From assembly GCA_029012085.1 (NCBI GenBank), contig JAQXLK010000212.1, positions 1 through 39,601 of the forward strand: DNA of 39,601 nucleotides, written 5' to 3'. Below, piece after piece: positions 17,466 to 26,650 of this stretch. Position 1 is the first letter of the stretch; each line of letters begins with the position of its first letter. The notes under the pieces are model-generated. The model made no database searches. It was not told the origin of the DNA and saw only the letters and a program-made list of their open reading frames with translations. The translations under genes were made by a program, and so were the position numbers. The stretch comes from Clostridiales bacterium (GTDB taxonomy: Bacteria > Bacillota > Clostridia > Lachnospirales > Lachnospiraceae).

Positions 17466-18434
17466 ATGGATAATTATACAGATGAAATTACGGGACAAGA
17501 AAATGGACTTCACCTGTCCCGAGTTAATAATATAGAAAAAAGGGTACAACAGTCAGCTCCGAATTGGGAACAGTTAAAGAAGGAACTGGATGAAGAAACA
17601 ACGGTATATAAGGCACCAGAACTGAGTGGAGAACATATGGGAACGGCTTCGAAGATTGTTATGAAGCTAACCGGCTTTTTGATTTATGTGGCGCTTATTA
17701 TTCTATTTATGTCATGTGTATGGTATTGCTTTCAGGATTTATCAAGGTTTCACAGTAATCTTTTTGTAGTTCTTGCGGCATATGTTTTAAGTGGTGTTGT
17801 CTGTACCATAGATGCAGTTGTGATAAACCGAGGATACAAACCGAAAAAGTCATTGTATTTGTTTGCATGGCTGTTGAATTTTATATATCCATTCCAAAGA
17901 AGCAATCATTTGTTAAAGAAAAATAATATTGGTGACTATGCTCTGGTCATTGCTGTTGTTTTAGGTTTTGTGGGAGTCGGTTATAAGGCTGTACCAGCGC
18001 AATTTCAATATAAAGCAGTATATTTAGTAAAGGACGCAAGCGGACGTCAGGAAATTGAAACATTGTTGAGCCAGAATGCAGATGGTGTACCTTTGGGAGA
18101 ACAGTTATACAAATCCTTCCATGTGAGTGGTGTTGCCGTGAACAAAAATGACAGGGTTACCAAGGTTGTTCTGATTGGAAAAAGTAATCATATTGTGGAT
18201 CCGGGTCTGGAAGGAAAAACAGATGTAAAATGGAACATAAAAGAGAATTTATTTGTAAAAAAAGGCTCTTATGATGTTTCTACCCAACTGGTCTTTATAA
18301 AAGGGAGTCATAGCAGCGAATATCGTTTGTCAACAGTGAAGCTTGATGAGGAAGCATTGCTTCCGTCATATATATATAACTACTGGCGAAAGGTAATCCT
18401 TCGGTGGGATGAGTATGGACAAAGGGTGGATTGA
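17466..18434 (+). CDS. Multi-spanning membrane protein of unknown function
   Basis: 322 residues, not recognised. An N-terminal cytoplasmic stretch of about 60 residues is followed by four hydrophobic segments (about 62-86, 97-121, 128-143 and 155-173) and then a C-terminal soluble domain of about 150 residues rich in beta-type sequence, presumably outside. GTGGAGG precedes the ATG. It has its own promoter and sits between the TIGR04086 gene and the SCIFF gene, a place where other clostridia usually have nothing, so it may be a lineage-specific insertion. A repeat unit begins 2 nt after its stop codon. No motif hints at an activity. Confidence 0.75.
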   Translation: MDNYTDEITGQENGLHLSRVNNIEKRVQQSAPNWEQLKKELDEETTVYKAPELSGEHMGTASKIVMKLTGFLIYVALIILFMSCVWYCFQDLSRFHSNLFVVLAAYVLSGVVCTIDAVVINRGYKPKKSLYLFAWLLNFIYPFQRSNHLLKKNNIGDYALVIAVVLGFVGVGYKAVPAQFQYKAVYLVKDASGRQEIETLLSQNADGVPLGEQLYKSFHVSGVAVNKNDRVTKVVLIGKSNHIVDPGLEGKTDVKWNIKENLFVKKGSYDVSTQLVFIKGSHSSEYRLSTVKLDEEALLPSYIYNYWRKVILRWDEYGQRVD

Positions 18435-18435
18435 T

Positions 18436-18490
18436 AGTTGCATTTTTTCAAAGTCAGAGCGTCCGCTTTGTTAACACAAGAAATGTAATT
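18436..18490 (+). repeat. Short member of the stop-codon-associated repeat family
   Basis: About 55 bp with imperfect inverted ends (AGTTGCATTTTTTC at the left; the right end reads CAAGAAATGTAATT). The 19-nt core GCGTCCGCTTTGTTAACAC (18459-18477) is the exact reverse complement of 28805-28823 in the copy after hemZ, and TCAAAGTCAGAGC resembles the copies near 29571 (inverted) and 33995. It begins 2 nt after the stop codon of the membrane protein gene. Confidence 0.65.
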
Positions 18491-18518
18491 TGATATGAAG
18501 CAGTATTACTTGAAAACA

Positions 18519-18547
18519 TTGACCTTATAAGAAGGTTATGGTATAAT
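18519..18547 (+). promoter_or_regulatory. Promoter of scfA
   Basis: TTGACC at 18519-18524 and a perfect TATAAT at 18542-18547 are separated by 17 bp, one of the strongest promoters in the window. It would give a leader of about 30 nt before the peptide gene, which has AAAGGTGAGG as ribosome binding site. Confidence 0.75.
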
Positions 18548-18581
18548 CTCAATAATTATTTTAAAAGGTGAGGTAAAAGAT

Positions 18582-18722
18582 ATGAAACATATTAAAACAT
18601 TAACAGACAAGACATTAAAGAACACAATGGAAAAGGGCGGATGCGGCGAGTGCCAGACATCATGCCAGTCAGCTTGCAAGACTTCTTGTACAGTTGGTAA
18701 TCAGACTTGTGAGAATAAGTAA
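18582..18722 (+). CDS. scfA: SCIFF six-cysteine peptide precursor
   Basis: 46 residues, the precursor of the SCIFF family (six cysteines in forty-five), a ribosomally made peptide found across Clostridia and modified by a radical-SAM thioether-forming enzyme. The leader MKHIKTLTDKTLKN is followed by the cysteine-rich core with Cys at 21, 24, 28, 32, 36 and 43 (spacing C-x2-C-x3-C-x3-C-x3-C-x6-C). The peptide's role in the cell is not settled. It has its own strong promoter and ribosome binding site and is followed by a hairpin before the maturase gene, so it is probably made in excess over the enzyme. Confidence 0.96.
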   Translation: MKHIKTLTDKTLKNTMEKGGCGECQTSCQSACKTSCTVGNQTCENK

Positions 18723-18745
18723 GCAATCTGAACAAAGAAAAGAAT

Positions 18746-18776
18746 AAAGAGGACTGCTGATGAGGCTGTCCTCTTT
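18746..18776 (+). terminator. Hairpin between scfA and scfB, partial terminator
   Basis: AAAGAGGAC (18746-18754) pairs perfectly with GTCCTCTTT (18768-18776), with a 13-nt loop. The sequence after it (CGTTGCGTTTTTG) is only moderately T-rich, so read-through into scfB is expected. It can also protect the 3' end of a short scfA mRNA. Confidence 0.7.
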
Positions 18777-18862
18777 CGTTGCGTTTTTGTGATGGAGTAT
18801 TTTATGAGCAGATAATTGGTATTATATGTAAAGATGCAAGACGTGACGTAGAAGGAGTTATC

Positions 18863-20221
18863 GTGATACATCAATATAAGAATAATGGATATAACATCGT
18901 ATTAGATGTGTGCAGTGGTTCTGTTCATGTGGTGGATGACCTTGTATACGATGTGATTGAATTGTATGAAAAACTGAATGTAGAAGAGATTGTTAAGAAG
19001 CTTCCACAGTACCCGGCAGAGGATATCCGGGAGGCCTGTGAGGAGATTGAGCAATTGAAGGAAGCAGGTCAGCTCTTTACAGAAGATACCTATAAGGATG
19101 CAATTATTGACTTCAAAAAACGCAAAACAGTAGTAAAAGCATTGTGTCTTCATATTGCGCATGACTGTAATCTTGCCTGCAGATATTGTTTTGCAGAAGA
19201 AGGCGAGTATCATGGTGACCGATCCCTGATGAGTTTTGAAGTTGGTAAGAAAGCATTGGACTTTTTGATTGAAAACTCTGGAAACAGAGTGAATCTGGAA
19301 GTGGATTTCTTTGGCGGAGAGCCACTGATGAATTTCCAGGTGGTAAAAGATTTGGTTGCCTATGGAAGAAGCCAGGAAAAAGAGCATAATAAAAAGTTCC
19401 GTTTCACACTTACCACCAATGGTATGTTGTTAAATGATGATATAATGGAGTTTGCCAACAAAGAGATGGCAAATGTTGTTTTAAGCATTGATGGACGAAA
19501 AGAAGTTCATGATTTTATGCGTCCGACCAGGAATGGAAAGGGAAGCTATGATCTGATTATTGATAAGTTCAAAAAGATGGCAGAACTTCGTAACCAGACA
19601 AATTATTATGTCAGAGGAACCTTTACCCATCACAATCTGGATTTTTCAAAGGATGTACTGCATTTAGCAGATATGGGCTTTAAACAAATCTCAGCAGAGC
19701 CGGTGGTTGCGCCGGAGGATGCAGATTATGCCATCACAGAGGCAGATTTGCCAAAGCTTTTTGAAGAATACGATTTGCTGGCAAAAGAGATGGTTAAGAG
19801 AGAAAAGGAAGGAAATGGATTTAATTTCTTCCATTTTATGATAGATATGACGGGAGGTCCTTGTCTTTATAAGCGGCTTTCCGGATGTGGTTCCGGTACA
19901 GAGTATTTAGCAGTTACTCCTTGGGGAGATTTGTATCCGTGTCATCAGTTTGTGGGCATGGAGGAGTTCAAACTGGGAAATGTAGATACCGGAATTGAAA
20001 AAACAGAGCTTGTGGATGAATTTAAGCTTTGTAATGTCTATGCGAAAGACAAGTGTAGAGATTGTTTTGCAAGATTCTATTGCAGTGGCGGCTGTGCTGC
20101 GAATTCTTACAATTTCCATGGCAATTTATTAGATGCCTATGACATTGGATGTGAGTTGGAACGTAAGAGAGTAGAATGTGCAATTATGATAAAAGCTGCA
20201 TTAGCAGAAGAAGGAGAGTAA
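18863..20221 (+). CDS. scfB: SCIFF radical-SAM maturase (thioether-forming SPASM enzyme)
   Basis: 452 residues. It installs cysteine-to-carbon thioether bonds in the ScfA peptide. Residues about 1-85 form the peptide-recognition domain (MIHQYKNNGYNIVLDV is the family opening). The radical-SAM cluster is C102-x3-C106-x2-C109, and the C-terminal SPASM region has cysteines in GPCLYKRLSGCGSG, YPCHQF, and KCRDCFARFYCSGGCAAN for auxiliary iron-sulfur clusters. The GTG at 18863 is chosen because GAAGGAG ends 5 nt upstream and the family begins with this sequence; the in-frame extension to 18779 would start inside the scfA hairpin region. It is 4 nt from secDF, so the two are co-translated. Confidence 0.95.
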   Translation: MIHQYKNNGYNIVLDVCSGSVHVVDDLVYDVIELYEKLNVEEIVKKLPQYPAEDIREACEEIEQLKEAGQLFTEDTYKDAIIDFKKRKTVVKALCLHIAHDCNLACRYCFAEEGEYHGDRSLMSFEVGKKALDFLIENSGNRVNLEVDFFGGEPLMNFQVVKDLVAYGRSQEKEHNKKFRFTLTTNGMLLNDDIMEFANKEMANVVLSIDGRKEVHDFMRPTRNGKGSYDLIIDKFKKMAELRNQTNYYVRGTFTHHNLDFSKDVLHLADMGFKQISAEPVVAPEDADYAITEADLPKLFEEYDLLAKEMVKREKEGNGFNFFHFMIDMTGGPCLYKRLSGCGSGTEYLAVTPWGDLYPCHQFVGMEEFKLGNVDTGIEKTELVDEFKLCNVYAKDKCRDCFARFYCSGGCAANSYNFHGNLLDAYDIGCELERKRVECAIMIKAALAEEGE

Positions 20222-20225
20222 AAAG

Positions 20226-22466
20226 ATGAAGAAGGCAAAGAGAAACAGTGTGCTGACCATATTGGTATTTATTTTAGCGTTGGCACTGGGTGCTTTCACC
20301 ACAGTAAAGGGACTTGGGAAACACCATATTGGTGCAGCAGAGAATATTATTTTAGGTCTTGATTTGGCAGGTGGTGTAAGTATCACTTATGAAATTGAGG
20401 AAAAAGATGCAACAGATCAGGAGATTTCTGATACAAGAACACGTTTACAGCAGCGTGCAGATGTATATTCTACAGATAGTAACGTGTATATGGCAGGTTC
20501 TGATCGAATCAGTATTGAGATTCCGGGTGTATCGGATGCAGGTAAGATTTTAGAGGAGCTTGGTAAACCGGGTGCATTGGAATTCTTAGATTCAGAGAAT
20601 TATCAGAAGTTTGTTTCCGGTGAAGAATATGAGGCTTGTGTAACAGGTTCTGATGTAAAGAATGCTGCAGCGGCCATTGATAATTCCGGAACGATTAAGG
20701 AGAATGTAGTTCAGCTTGCATTTAATGATGAAGGAACGAAGAAGTTTGCAGATGCTACATCAGCAAATGTAGGAAAGCCAATTTATATCATTTATGATGG
20801 AGAGGTCGTGTCTGCACCGACAGTTCAGACTGCAATTACAGGCGGACGCGCAGTTATTAATGGTATGGCAGATAGTGAAGAGGCAGAGAAGCTTGCAGAG
20901 ACAATCCGTATCGGTGCACTTCCTGTAACATTGACAGAGTTAAGTTCTAATGAGGTAGGAGCTACATTAGGTAAGGATGCACTTAGTACAACACTGAAGG
21001 CAGGTGCAATTGGACTTGTAATTGTAGCAATTATTATGATTGTGCTTTATCGTCTGCCTGGTTTGGTTTCTGTGTTTGCATTGATTGCATATGTTGTACT
21101 TACACTGTTATGTCTCAATGGATTTAATGCAAGTTTGACTTTACCTGGTCTTGCAGGTATCGTGCTTTCCATTGGTATGGCGGTGGATGCGAATGTCATC
21201 ATTTTCACTCGTATTCAGGAAGAGCTTGGCAATGGCGCGACAGTAAAGAGTGCGATTGACTCAGGTTTTAACAAAGCATTGTCTTCTATTTTAGATAGTA
21301 ACATTACAACCTTAATTGCAGCGGTTGTACTTTATATTATGGGTATCGGAACCATTAAGGGCTTTGCTCTTACATTGGGAATTGGTATTGTGCTTTCCAT
21401 GTTTACTGCATTGGTGGTTACCAAATCCCTGTTAAAGGCTGTATATACATTAGGTCTTCAGGATGCTAAGTATTATGGAAAGAAGAGAGAAGCAACGGTA
21501 CGTGATTATGTGAAATTCAGCCGTATTGCATATATCATTTCCTTTGTTGTAATTGCAGCAGGTTTGATTGCACTTCCGGTTTTCAAGGGAAAGACAGGTA
21601 CTGCACTTAACTATAGTATGGAGTTTACCGGTGGTACTTCTATGACGGTAGATTTTGGTGAGCAGTATGATTTAGAGCGTGCAGAAGAGGAGTTGCTGCC
21701 GGTTGTTGCAGAAGCTGCCGGAGTTTCTACTTCTGAGATTACAGTACAGAATGTAAAAGGAAGCAACCAGATTGTGTTTAAATCTACCGGTCTTAATAAT
21801 GACCAGAGAGATGCTGTAGAAGAAGCACTTCGTAGTAATTTTGATGTAAAAGAATTTGAGATGGAGAATATCAGTGCTACCATCGGTAGTGAGATGCAGC
21901 GTAATGCTATTATTTCCGTTATTATTGCTACTGTTCTTATGTTGTGCTATATCGCATTCCGGTTTAGTGATGTGAAGTTTGGTGCGGCAGCAGTTATCGC
22001 ACTTTTGCATGATGTATTGGTAGTGTTTACGATTTATTCCATTGGAAGACTATCTGTTGGTAATACATTTATTGCATGTATGCTGACAGTAGTTGGTTAT
22101 TCCATTAATGCAACAATTATTATATTTGACCGTATTCGTGAGAATATGACAATAATGAAGGGGAAGGGAGCAACTTATGCAAATATTGTAGATACTTCCA
22201 TTTCCCAGACCTTTACAAGAACGATTTATACTTCACTTACCACTTTTGTAATGGTATTTATTCTGTATATTTTAGGTGTTACATCTATTAAAGAGTTTGC
22301 ACTTACTTTGATGTCTGGTATTATCTGTGGTGCATATTCTTCTGTATGTATTACCGGTCCGTTATGGTATTTGTTTAAAACAAAAGCAGGTAAGAATGAG
22401 ATTGGTTCTGACAAAAAGAGTAATGGTGGAAAGTCATCCAAAAAGCAGAAGACAGAGAATGCATAA
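20226..22466 (+). CDS. secDF: Fused protein-export subunit SecDF
   Basis: 746 residues, membrane. SecDF uses the proton gradient to pull translocating proteins through the SecYEG channel. The SecD half has one membrane helix, the GLDLAGGV motif (about 38-45), a large external domain and five further helices; the SecF half starts about residue 415 with its own helix, the NYSMEFTGGTSM motif, and five helices including GYSINATIIIFDRIREN. Both halves of the family signature (D-A-N-V-I-I-F-x-R-I-x-E-E-L in SecD) are intact. Total length matches single-chain SecDF of Bacillus; many clostridia have two genes. The ribosome binding site GAAGGAG lies in the end of scfB, linking export and SCIFF processing in one operon. 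Confidence 0.96.
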   Translation: MKKAKRNSVLTILVFILALALGAFTTVKGLGKHHIGAAENIILGLDLAGGVSITYEIEEKDATDQEISDTRTRLQQRADVYSTDSNVYMAGSDRISIEIPGVSDAGKILEELGKPGALEFLDSENYQKFVSGEEYEACVTGSDVKNAAAAIDNSGTIKENVVQLAFNDEGTKKFADATSANVGKPIYIIYDGEVVSAPTVQTAITGGRAVINGMADSEEAEKLAETIRIGALPVTLTELSSNEVGATLGKDALSTTLKAGAIGLVIVAIIMIVLYRLPGLVSVFALIAYVVLTLLCLNGFNASLTLPGLAGIVLSIGMAVDANVIIFTRIQEELGNGATVKSAIDSGFNKALSSILDSNITTLIAAVVLYIMGIGTIKGFALTLGIGIVLSMFTALVVTKSLLKAVYTLGLQDAKYYGKKREATVRDYVKFSRIAYIISFVVIAAGLIALPVFKGKTGTALNYSMEFTGGTSMTVDFGEQYDLERAEEELLPVVAEAAGVSTSEITVQNVKGSNQIVFKSTGLNNDQRDAVEEALRSNFDVKEFEMENISATIGSEMQRNAIISVIIATVLMLCYIAFRFSDVKFGAAAVIALLHDVLVVFTIYSIGRLSVGNTFIACMLTVVGYSINATIIIFDRIRENMTIMKGKGATYANIVDTSISQTFTRTIYTSLTTFVMVFILYILGVTSIKEFALTLMSGIICGAYSSVCITGPLWYLFKTKAGKNEIGSDKKSNGGKSSKKQKTENA

Positions 22467-22470
22467 ACGG

Positions 22471-22522
22471 GTGCTGTAAGATAATAGGGGGCATGGGAGA
22501 TAATACCATGTCCCTTTAGCAC
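22471..22522 (+). other. Hairpin between secDF and recJ
   Basis: GTGCT (22471) pairs with AGCAC (22518-22522), and an inner stem pairs GGGGCATGG with CCATGTCCC (one G-U pair). No T-run follows, and the recJ ribosome binding site AGGAG comes 11 nt later. It could be a read-through mRNA processing or stability hairpin. Confidence 0.55.
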
Positions 22523-22541
22523 TTATTAGTAGGAGAATATT

Positions 22542-24326
22542 ATGGCAGAACAAAACTGGGTTATTCAGATGAAACGTGCAGATTTTGATGCACTTTCTGA
22601 ACAATTTCATATTGATCCTGTGGTGGCAAGAATTCTGGTAAACCGAGGTGTACCGGAGGATAAATTTGAAAAATTTTTAAATCCAACTGTAGATACCATG
22701 TATAGTCCGTTTTTGATGGAAGATATGAATCAGGCAGTAAGAATTTTGATTCACGACATGGAGGAAGGACATAAGGTCAGAATTATTTCTGATTATGATG
22801 TGGATGGTATTATGTCCAATGTAATTCTTTACAAGGGTTTAAGAAGGGCAGGAATCGTTGCGGATTATGTAGTACCTCACAGAGTAAAGGATGGATATGG
22901 TATTAACGAGGAGATTGTTGAGGCAGCAGCGGCAGAGGGAGTGCACACCATATTAACCTGTGATAACGGAATTGCAGCCGTGGATGCACTTGCAAAAGCA
23001 AAAGAACTTGGACTAACTGTAATTGTTACAGATCATCATGATATTCCTTTTAATATCGAAGATGGAGAAAAACAATATATTTTACCACAGGCAGATGCTA
23101 TTCTGAATCCGAAGAAAGAAACCTGCAGTTACCCATTTAAGGATTTGTGTGGCGCAGGTGTTGCATACAAGCTGGTAGAGGCGTTGTATGAAAAAAGAGA
23201 AATTCCAAAAGAAGAGGTTCAGGCCTATTTGGAATTGGTGGCAATGGCGACAATTTGCGATGTGGTATCCCTTCAGGATGAAAATCGTGTTATCGTTGTA
23301 AACGGATTAAAACAGCTCAATCATACAAGAAACTGTGGATTAAGAGCGTTAATCAGTGCCAATGAATTATCAGATTTGAAGCTGGATGCTTACCATGTTG
23401 GTTTCAGGTTGGGACCTTGTCTGAATGCAGCAGGAAGACTGGAGACGGCGGAGAAAGCCATTGATTTATTGTTAGAAGAAGATACAGGGCTTGCACTTCC
23501 TAAGGCACAGTATATAAAGAGTGTAAATGACGAGAGAAGAGACTTAACAGAACAAGGAGTAGAGCAGGCAGAAGAATATTTACGAAATGCTCCGGAGATG
23601 AAGGTGTTTGTAATTTACCTTCCGGATTGCCATGAAAGTCTGGCAGGGATTATTGCAGGAAGAATTCGTGAAAAATATCATCATCCCGTTCTGGTAGTTG
23701 TGGATGCGAATGAGCAGGGAATGTTAAAGGGTTCCGGGCGTTCCATAGAAGAGTATCAGATGGTGGAGGCACTGCAGGAATGTGATGATATTCTTTCAAA
23801 ATATGGAGGGCATGCAATGGCGGCGGGATTTTCTCTGCCAGCCGAGAATCTGGATTCCTTTACGGCGCGTTTGAATGAAAATTGTGACCTTTTGGAGGAT
23901 GCATTTATTCCGAAGGTTAAGATAGATGTACCAATGCCGATTTCTTATGTTACAGAAGAATTGATTGAAGAGATAGAAGGGCTTGCTCCATTTGGAAAGG
24001 GAAATGAAACGCCGGTGTTTGCACAAAAGGATGTTAATCTGTTATCTGCAAAAATAATGGGAAAAGACCGAAATGTTATTAAATTTACCATGGAGACATC
24101 GGATGGTGCCATGGGAGAGGGCATTTATTTTAATGTTCCTGAAATTACAGAAAATATTATTAATTGGTTTGGGCAGGAAGAATACGATAAGCTGCTTCAT
24201 GGTTGGCTGAATAACGTAGTTCTTAATATTGTGTATTATCCATCTATTAATGAGTTTAATGGTAATAAAACAATACAGTTTCGCATTAAAAGATATTCCA
24301 TGGCAACTGTAAGGGAAATGCTTTAA
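22542..24326 (+). CDS. recJ: Single-stranded-DNA-specific exonuclease RecJ
   Basis: 594 residues, cytoplasmic 5'-3' ssDNA exonuclease for recombination and repair. The DHH phosphoesterase domain has the acidic motifs D84-Y-D-V-D-G, a second motif TCDNGIAA, and D164-H-H, followed by GAGVAYKL. The DHHA1 domain carries the nucleotide-binding GSGRS and the KYGGHAMAAGF motif, and the last 130 residues are the OB-like domain (VKIDVPMPISYVTEELIEE...LAPFGKGNETPVF). Slightly longer than the 560-residue core common in Firmicutes. TAGGAG precedes the ATG. It is followed by rel 33 nt downstream, an order shared by many clostridia. Confidence 0.95.
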   Translation: MAEQNWVIQMKRADFDALSEQFHIDPVVARILVNRGVPEDKFEKFLNPTVDTMYSPFLMEDMNQAVRILIHDMEEGHKVRIISDYDVDGIMSNVILYKGLRRAGIVADYVVPHRVKDGYGINEEIVEAAAAEGVHTILTCDNGIAAVDALAKAKELGLTVIVTDHHDIPFNIEDGEKQYILPQADAILNPKKETCSYPFKDLCGAGVAYKLVEALYEKREIPKEEVQAYLELVAMATICDVVSLQDENRVIVVNGLKQLNHTRNCGLRALISANELSDLKLDAYHVGFRLGPCLNAAGRLETAEKAIDLLLEEDTGLALPKAQYIKSVNDERRDLTEQGVEQAEEYLRNAPEMKVFVIYLPDCHESLAGIIAGRIREKYHHPVLVVVDANEQGMLKGSGRSIEEYQMVEALQECDDILSKYGGHAMAAGFSLPAENLDSFTARLNENCDLLEDAFIPKVKIDVPMPISYVTEELIEEIEGLAPFGKGNETPVFAQKDVNLLSAKIMGKDRNVIKFTMETSDGAMGEGIYFNVPEITENIINWFGQEEYDKLLHGWLNNVVLNIVYYPSINEFNGNKTIQFRIKRYSMATVREML

Positions 24327-24359
24327 TGAATATAACACAGGAAAAGAAGGTGAATGAGT

Positions 24360-26627
24360 ATGGCAGGATTAATGAACAAGGACAGAGATCTCAGTACCCC
24401 GAAGGATTTTACACCTCCGGAGGAGCTTTATAAGACCTTAATCGAGAAAGTATTGGAATATCGACCGAATACGGATATTTCCATGATTGAAAAAGCATAT
24501 CATATTGCCGATGAAGCGCATAGGGGACAACTGCGCAAATCCGGTGAACCATATATTATGCACCCTCTTTGTGTTGCAATTATTTTAGCAGAGTTAGAGC
24601 TGGATAAGGAGACCATTGTGGCAGGTATTTTACATGATGTAATTGAGGATACCATCATGACGGATGAAGAGATTGAAAAGGAATTCTCTGCTGAAATACT
24701 GCTTTTGGTAGATGGTGTTACAAAGCTGACACAGCTCAATTTCTCACAGGATAAATTGGAGCTGCAGGCAGAAAATCTGCGAAAAATGTTCCTTGCCATG
24801 GCAAAGGATATCCGGGTTATTTTGATTAAGTTAGCAGACCGTCTTCATAATCTTCGAACACTGCAATACCAGTCACCGGCAAAGCAGATTGAGAAAGCAA
24901 GAGAGACAATGGACATTTATTCTCCGATTGCCCATCGTTTAGGTATCAGTAAAATTAAAGTAGAATTGGATGATTTGTCCTTACAGTATCTTGAACCAGA
25001 GAAGTTTAAAGAGTTAAAACAGGAGATTGATGAACGTCTTGAGGAGAGGGAAACCTTTATTGCAGACATTGTGCATGATGTAAAGGAATGTATAGCAGAG
25101 GCGGGCATTGAAGCCGAAATTAGTGGTCGTGTAAAACATTTCTTCAGCATTTACAAAAAAATGGTGAACCAGAATAAGACGTTGGATCAGATTTATGACA
25201 TTTTTGCAGTACGTATTATTGTGGATAGTGTAAGAGATTGTTACGCAGCATTGGGTATCATTCATGAAAAATACAAGCCGATTCCTGGAAGATTTAAAGA
25301 CTATATTGCGATGCCGAAGTCCAATATGTATCAGTCATTGCATACCACGTTGATTAGCAAGAGTGGACAACCTTTTGAGATACAGATTCGTACTTACGAC
25401 ATGCATAAGACAGCGGAATATGGTATCGCTGCCCACTGGAAATATAAAGAGAATTTGAGCGGCTCTGCAAAGGACAAGGAAGAGGAGAAGCTAAGCTGGC
25501 TTCGTCAGATTCTGGAATGGCAGAGAGATACGGAAGATAATAAAGAATTCATGAGTGCGGTGAAGACAGATCTTGACCTCTTTACAGAGCAGGTATACTG
25601 TTTTACACCAAATGGTGATGTTAAGAACCTGCCGGCAGGTTCCACGCCGATTGATTTTGCTTATGCCATTCATTCAGCAGTAGGTAATAAAATGGTAGGT
25701 GCCAGAGTAAATGGCCGCCAGGTGCCGGTAACATATCAGTTACAAAATGGTGACCGGGTAGAGATTGTGACCTCGGGTAATTCAAATGGACCAAGCCGTG
25801 ACTGGCTGACGATTGTGAAATCAGCACAGGCAAAGAATAAGATTAACCAGTGGTTTAAGCAGGAATTTAAAGAAGAAAATATTGTAAGAGGAAAAGAACT
25901 CTTATTACAGTATTGTAAATCAAAGGGATATAATTTCCCGGATTATAATAAGCCGGATATTCAGGCAGAAGTAATTAAAAAGTATAACTTCCAGGATTGG
26001 GACTCCGTATTGGCAGCCATCGGACATGGTGCTTTAAAGGAAGGCCAGGTCATGAATAAAATGATTGAGGTCTATACAAAGGAAGAAAAGGCAAAGATGA
26101 CGGAGGAAGATCTTTTAGAGCAGCTTAACCAGAATGCAGATTATCATCGGTTGAATCGTTCAAAGGGCGGTATCATGGTTCGTGGAATTGATGATGTGGC
26201 TGTCCACTTTTCAAAGTGCTGCTCGCCGGTTCCGGGTGATGAGATAGTGGGCTTTGTAACCAGAGGCCGTGGTATTTCTATCCATCGGACAGACTGTGTG
26301 AATATTGTAGGTATGGGAGATATTGACAGAGGAAGGTTGATTGATGCAGAGTGGCAGGCAGATGCAATGGCAGGAACCAATGCGACGTATTCTTCTGAGA
26401 TTCGAATTTTTGCATCTGACCGTACCGGAATGCTGTTTGATATTTCAAAAGTATTTACAGAAGCAAATATTAATGTGACCGCTATGAACAGTAAGAGTAA
26501 TCATAAGAATGAAAAGGCTACATTTACAGTGTCTTTTGATATTAAGACGGTAGAGCAGTTAAATCATGTGATTGCAAAGCTTCGTATGGTTCCGGGAGTT
26601 ATTGATGTAGAGCGTAGTGTAGGATAG
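24360..26627 (+). CDS. rel: Bifunctional (p)ppGpp synthetase/hydrolase Rel
   Basis: 755 residues. It makes and degrades the stringent-response alarmone (p)ppGpp. Domain order: HD hydrolase (about 30-180) with H-D-V-I-E-D; synthetase (about 220-370) with R-F-K-D-Y-I-A-M-P-K, where the RxKD form is typical of bifunctional Rel and not of RelA-only enzymes; TGS domain (about 390-455); zinc-finger/helical region with C-C-S-P-V-P-G; and C-terminal ACT domain. Both active sites appear intact. The ATG at 24360 is preferred because the GGTGA ribosome binding site ends 6 nt before it; the alternative ATG at 24354, two codons earlier, is too close. Operon with recJ and probably the hydrolase downstream. 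Confidence 0.95.
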   Translation: MAGLMNKDRDLSTPKDFTPPEELYKTLIEKVLEYRPNTDISMIEKAYHIADEAHRGQLRKSGEPYIMHPLCVAIILAELELDKETIVAGILHDVIEDTIMTDEEIEKEFSAEILLLVDGVTKLTQLNFSQDKLELQAENLRKMFLAMAKDIRVILIKLADRLHNLRTLQYQSPAKQIEKARETMDIYSPIAHRLGISKIKVELDDLSLQYLEPEKFKELKQEIDERLEERETFIADIVHDVKECIAEAGIEAEISGRVKHFFSIYKKMVNQNKTLDQIYDIFAVRIIVDSVRDCYAALGIIHEKYKPIPGRFKDYIAMPKSNMYQSLHTTLISKSGQPFEIQIRTYDMHKTAEYGIAAHWKYKENLSGSAKDKEEEKLSWLRQILEWQRDTEDNKEFMSAVKTDLDLFTEQVYCFTPNGDVKNLPAGSTPIDFAYAIHSAVGNKMVGARVNGRQVPVTYQLQNGDRVEIVTSGNSNGPSRDWLTIVKSAQAKNKINQWFKQEFKEENIVRGKELLLQYCKSKGYNFPDYNKPDIQAEVIKKYNFQDWDSVLAAIGHGALKEGQVMNKMIEVYTKEEKAKMTEEDLLEQLNQNADYHRLNRSKGGIMVRGIDDVAVHFSKCCSPVPGDEIVGFVTRGRGISIHRTDCVNIVGMGDIDRGRLIDAEWQADAMAGTNATYSSEIRIFASDRTGMLFDISKVFTEANINVTAMNSKSNHKNEKATFTVSFDIKTVEQLNHVIAKLRMVPGVIDVERSVG

Positions 26628-26650
26628 ATAGATTAGAAAGAGAGAGAAAA

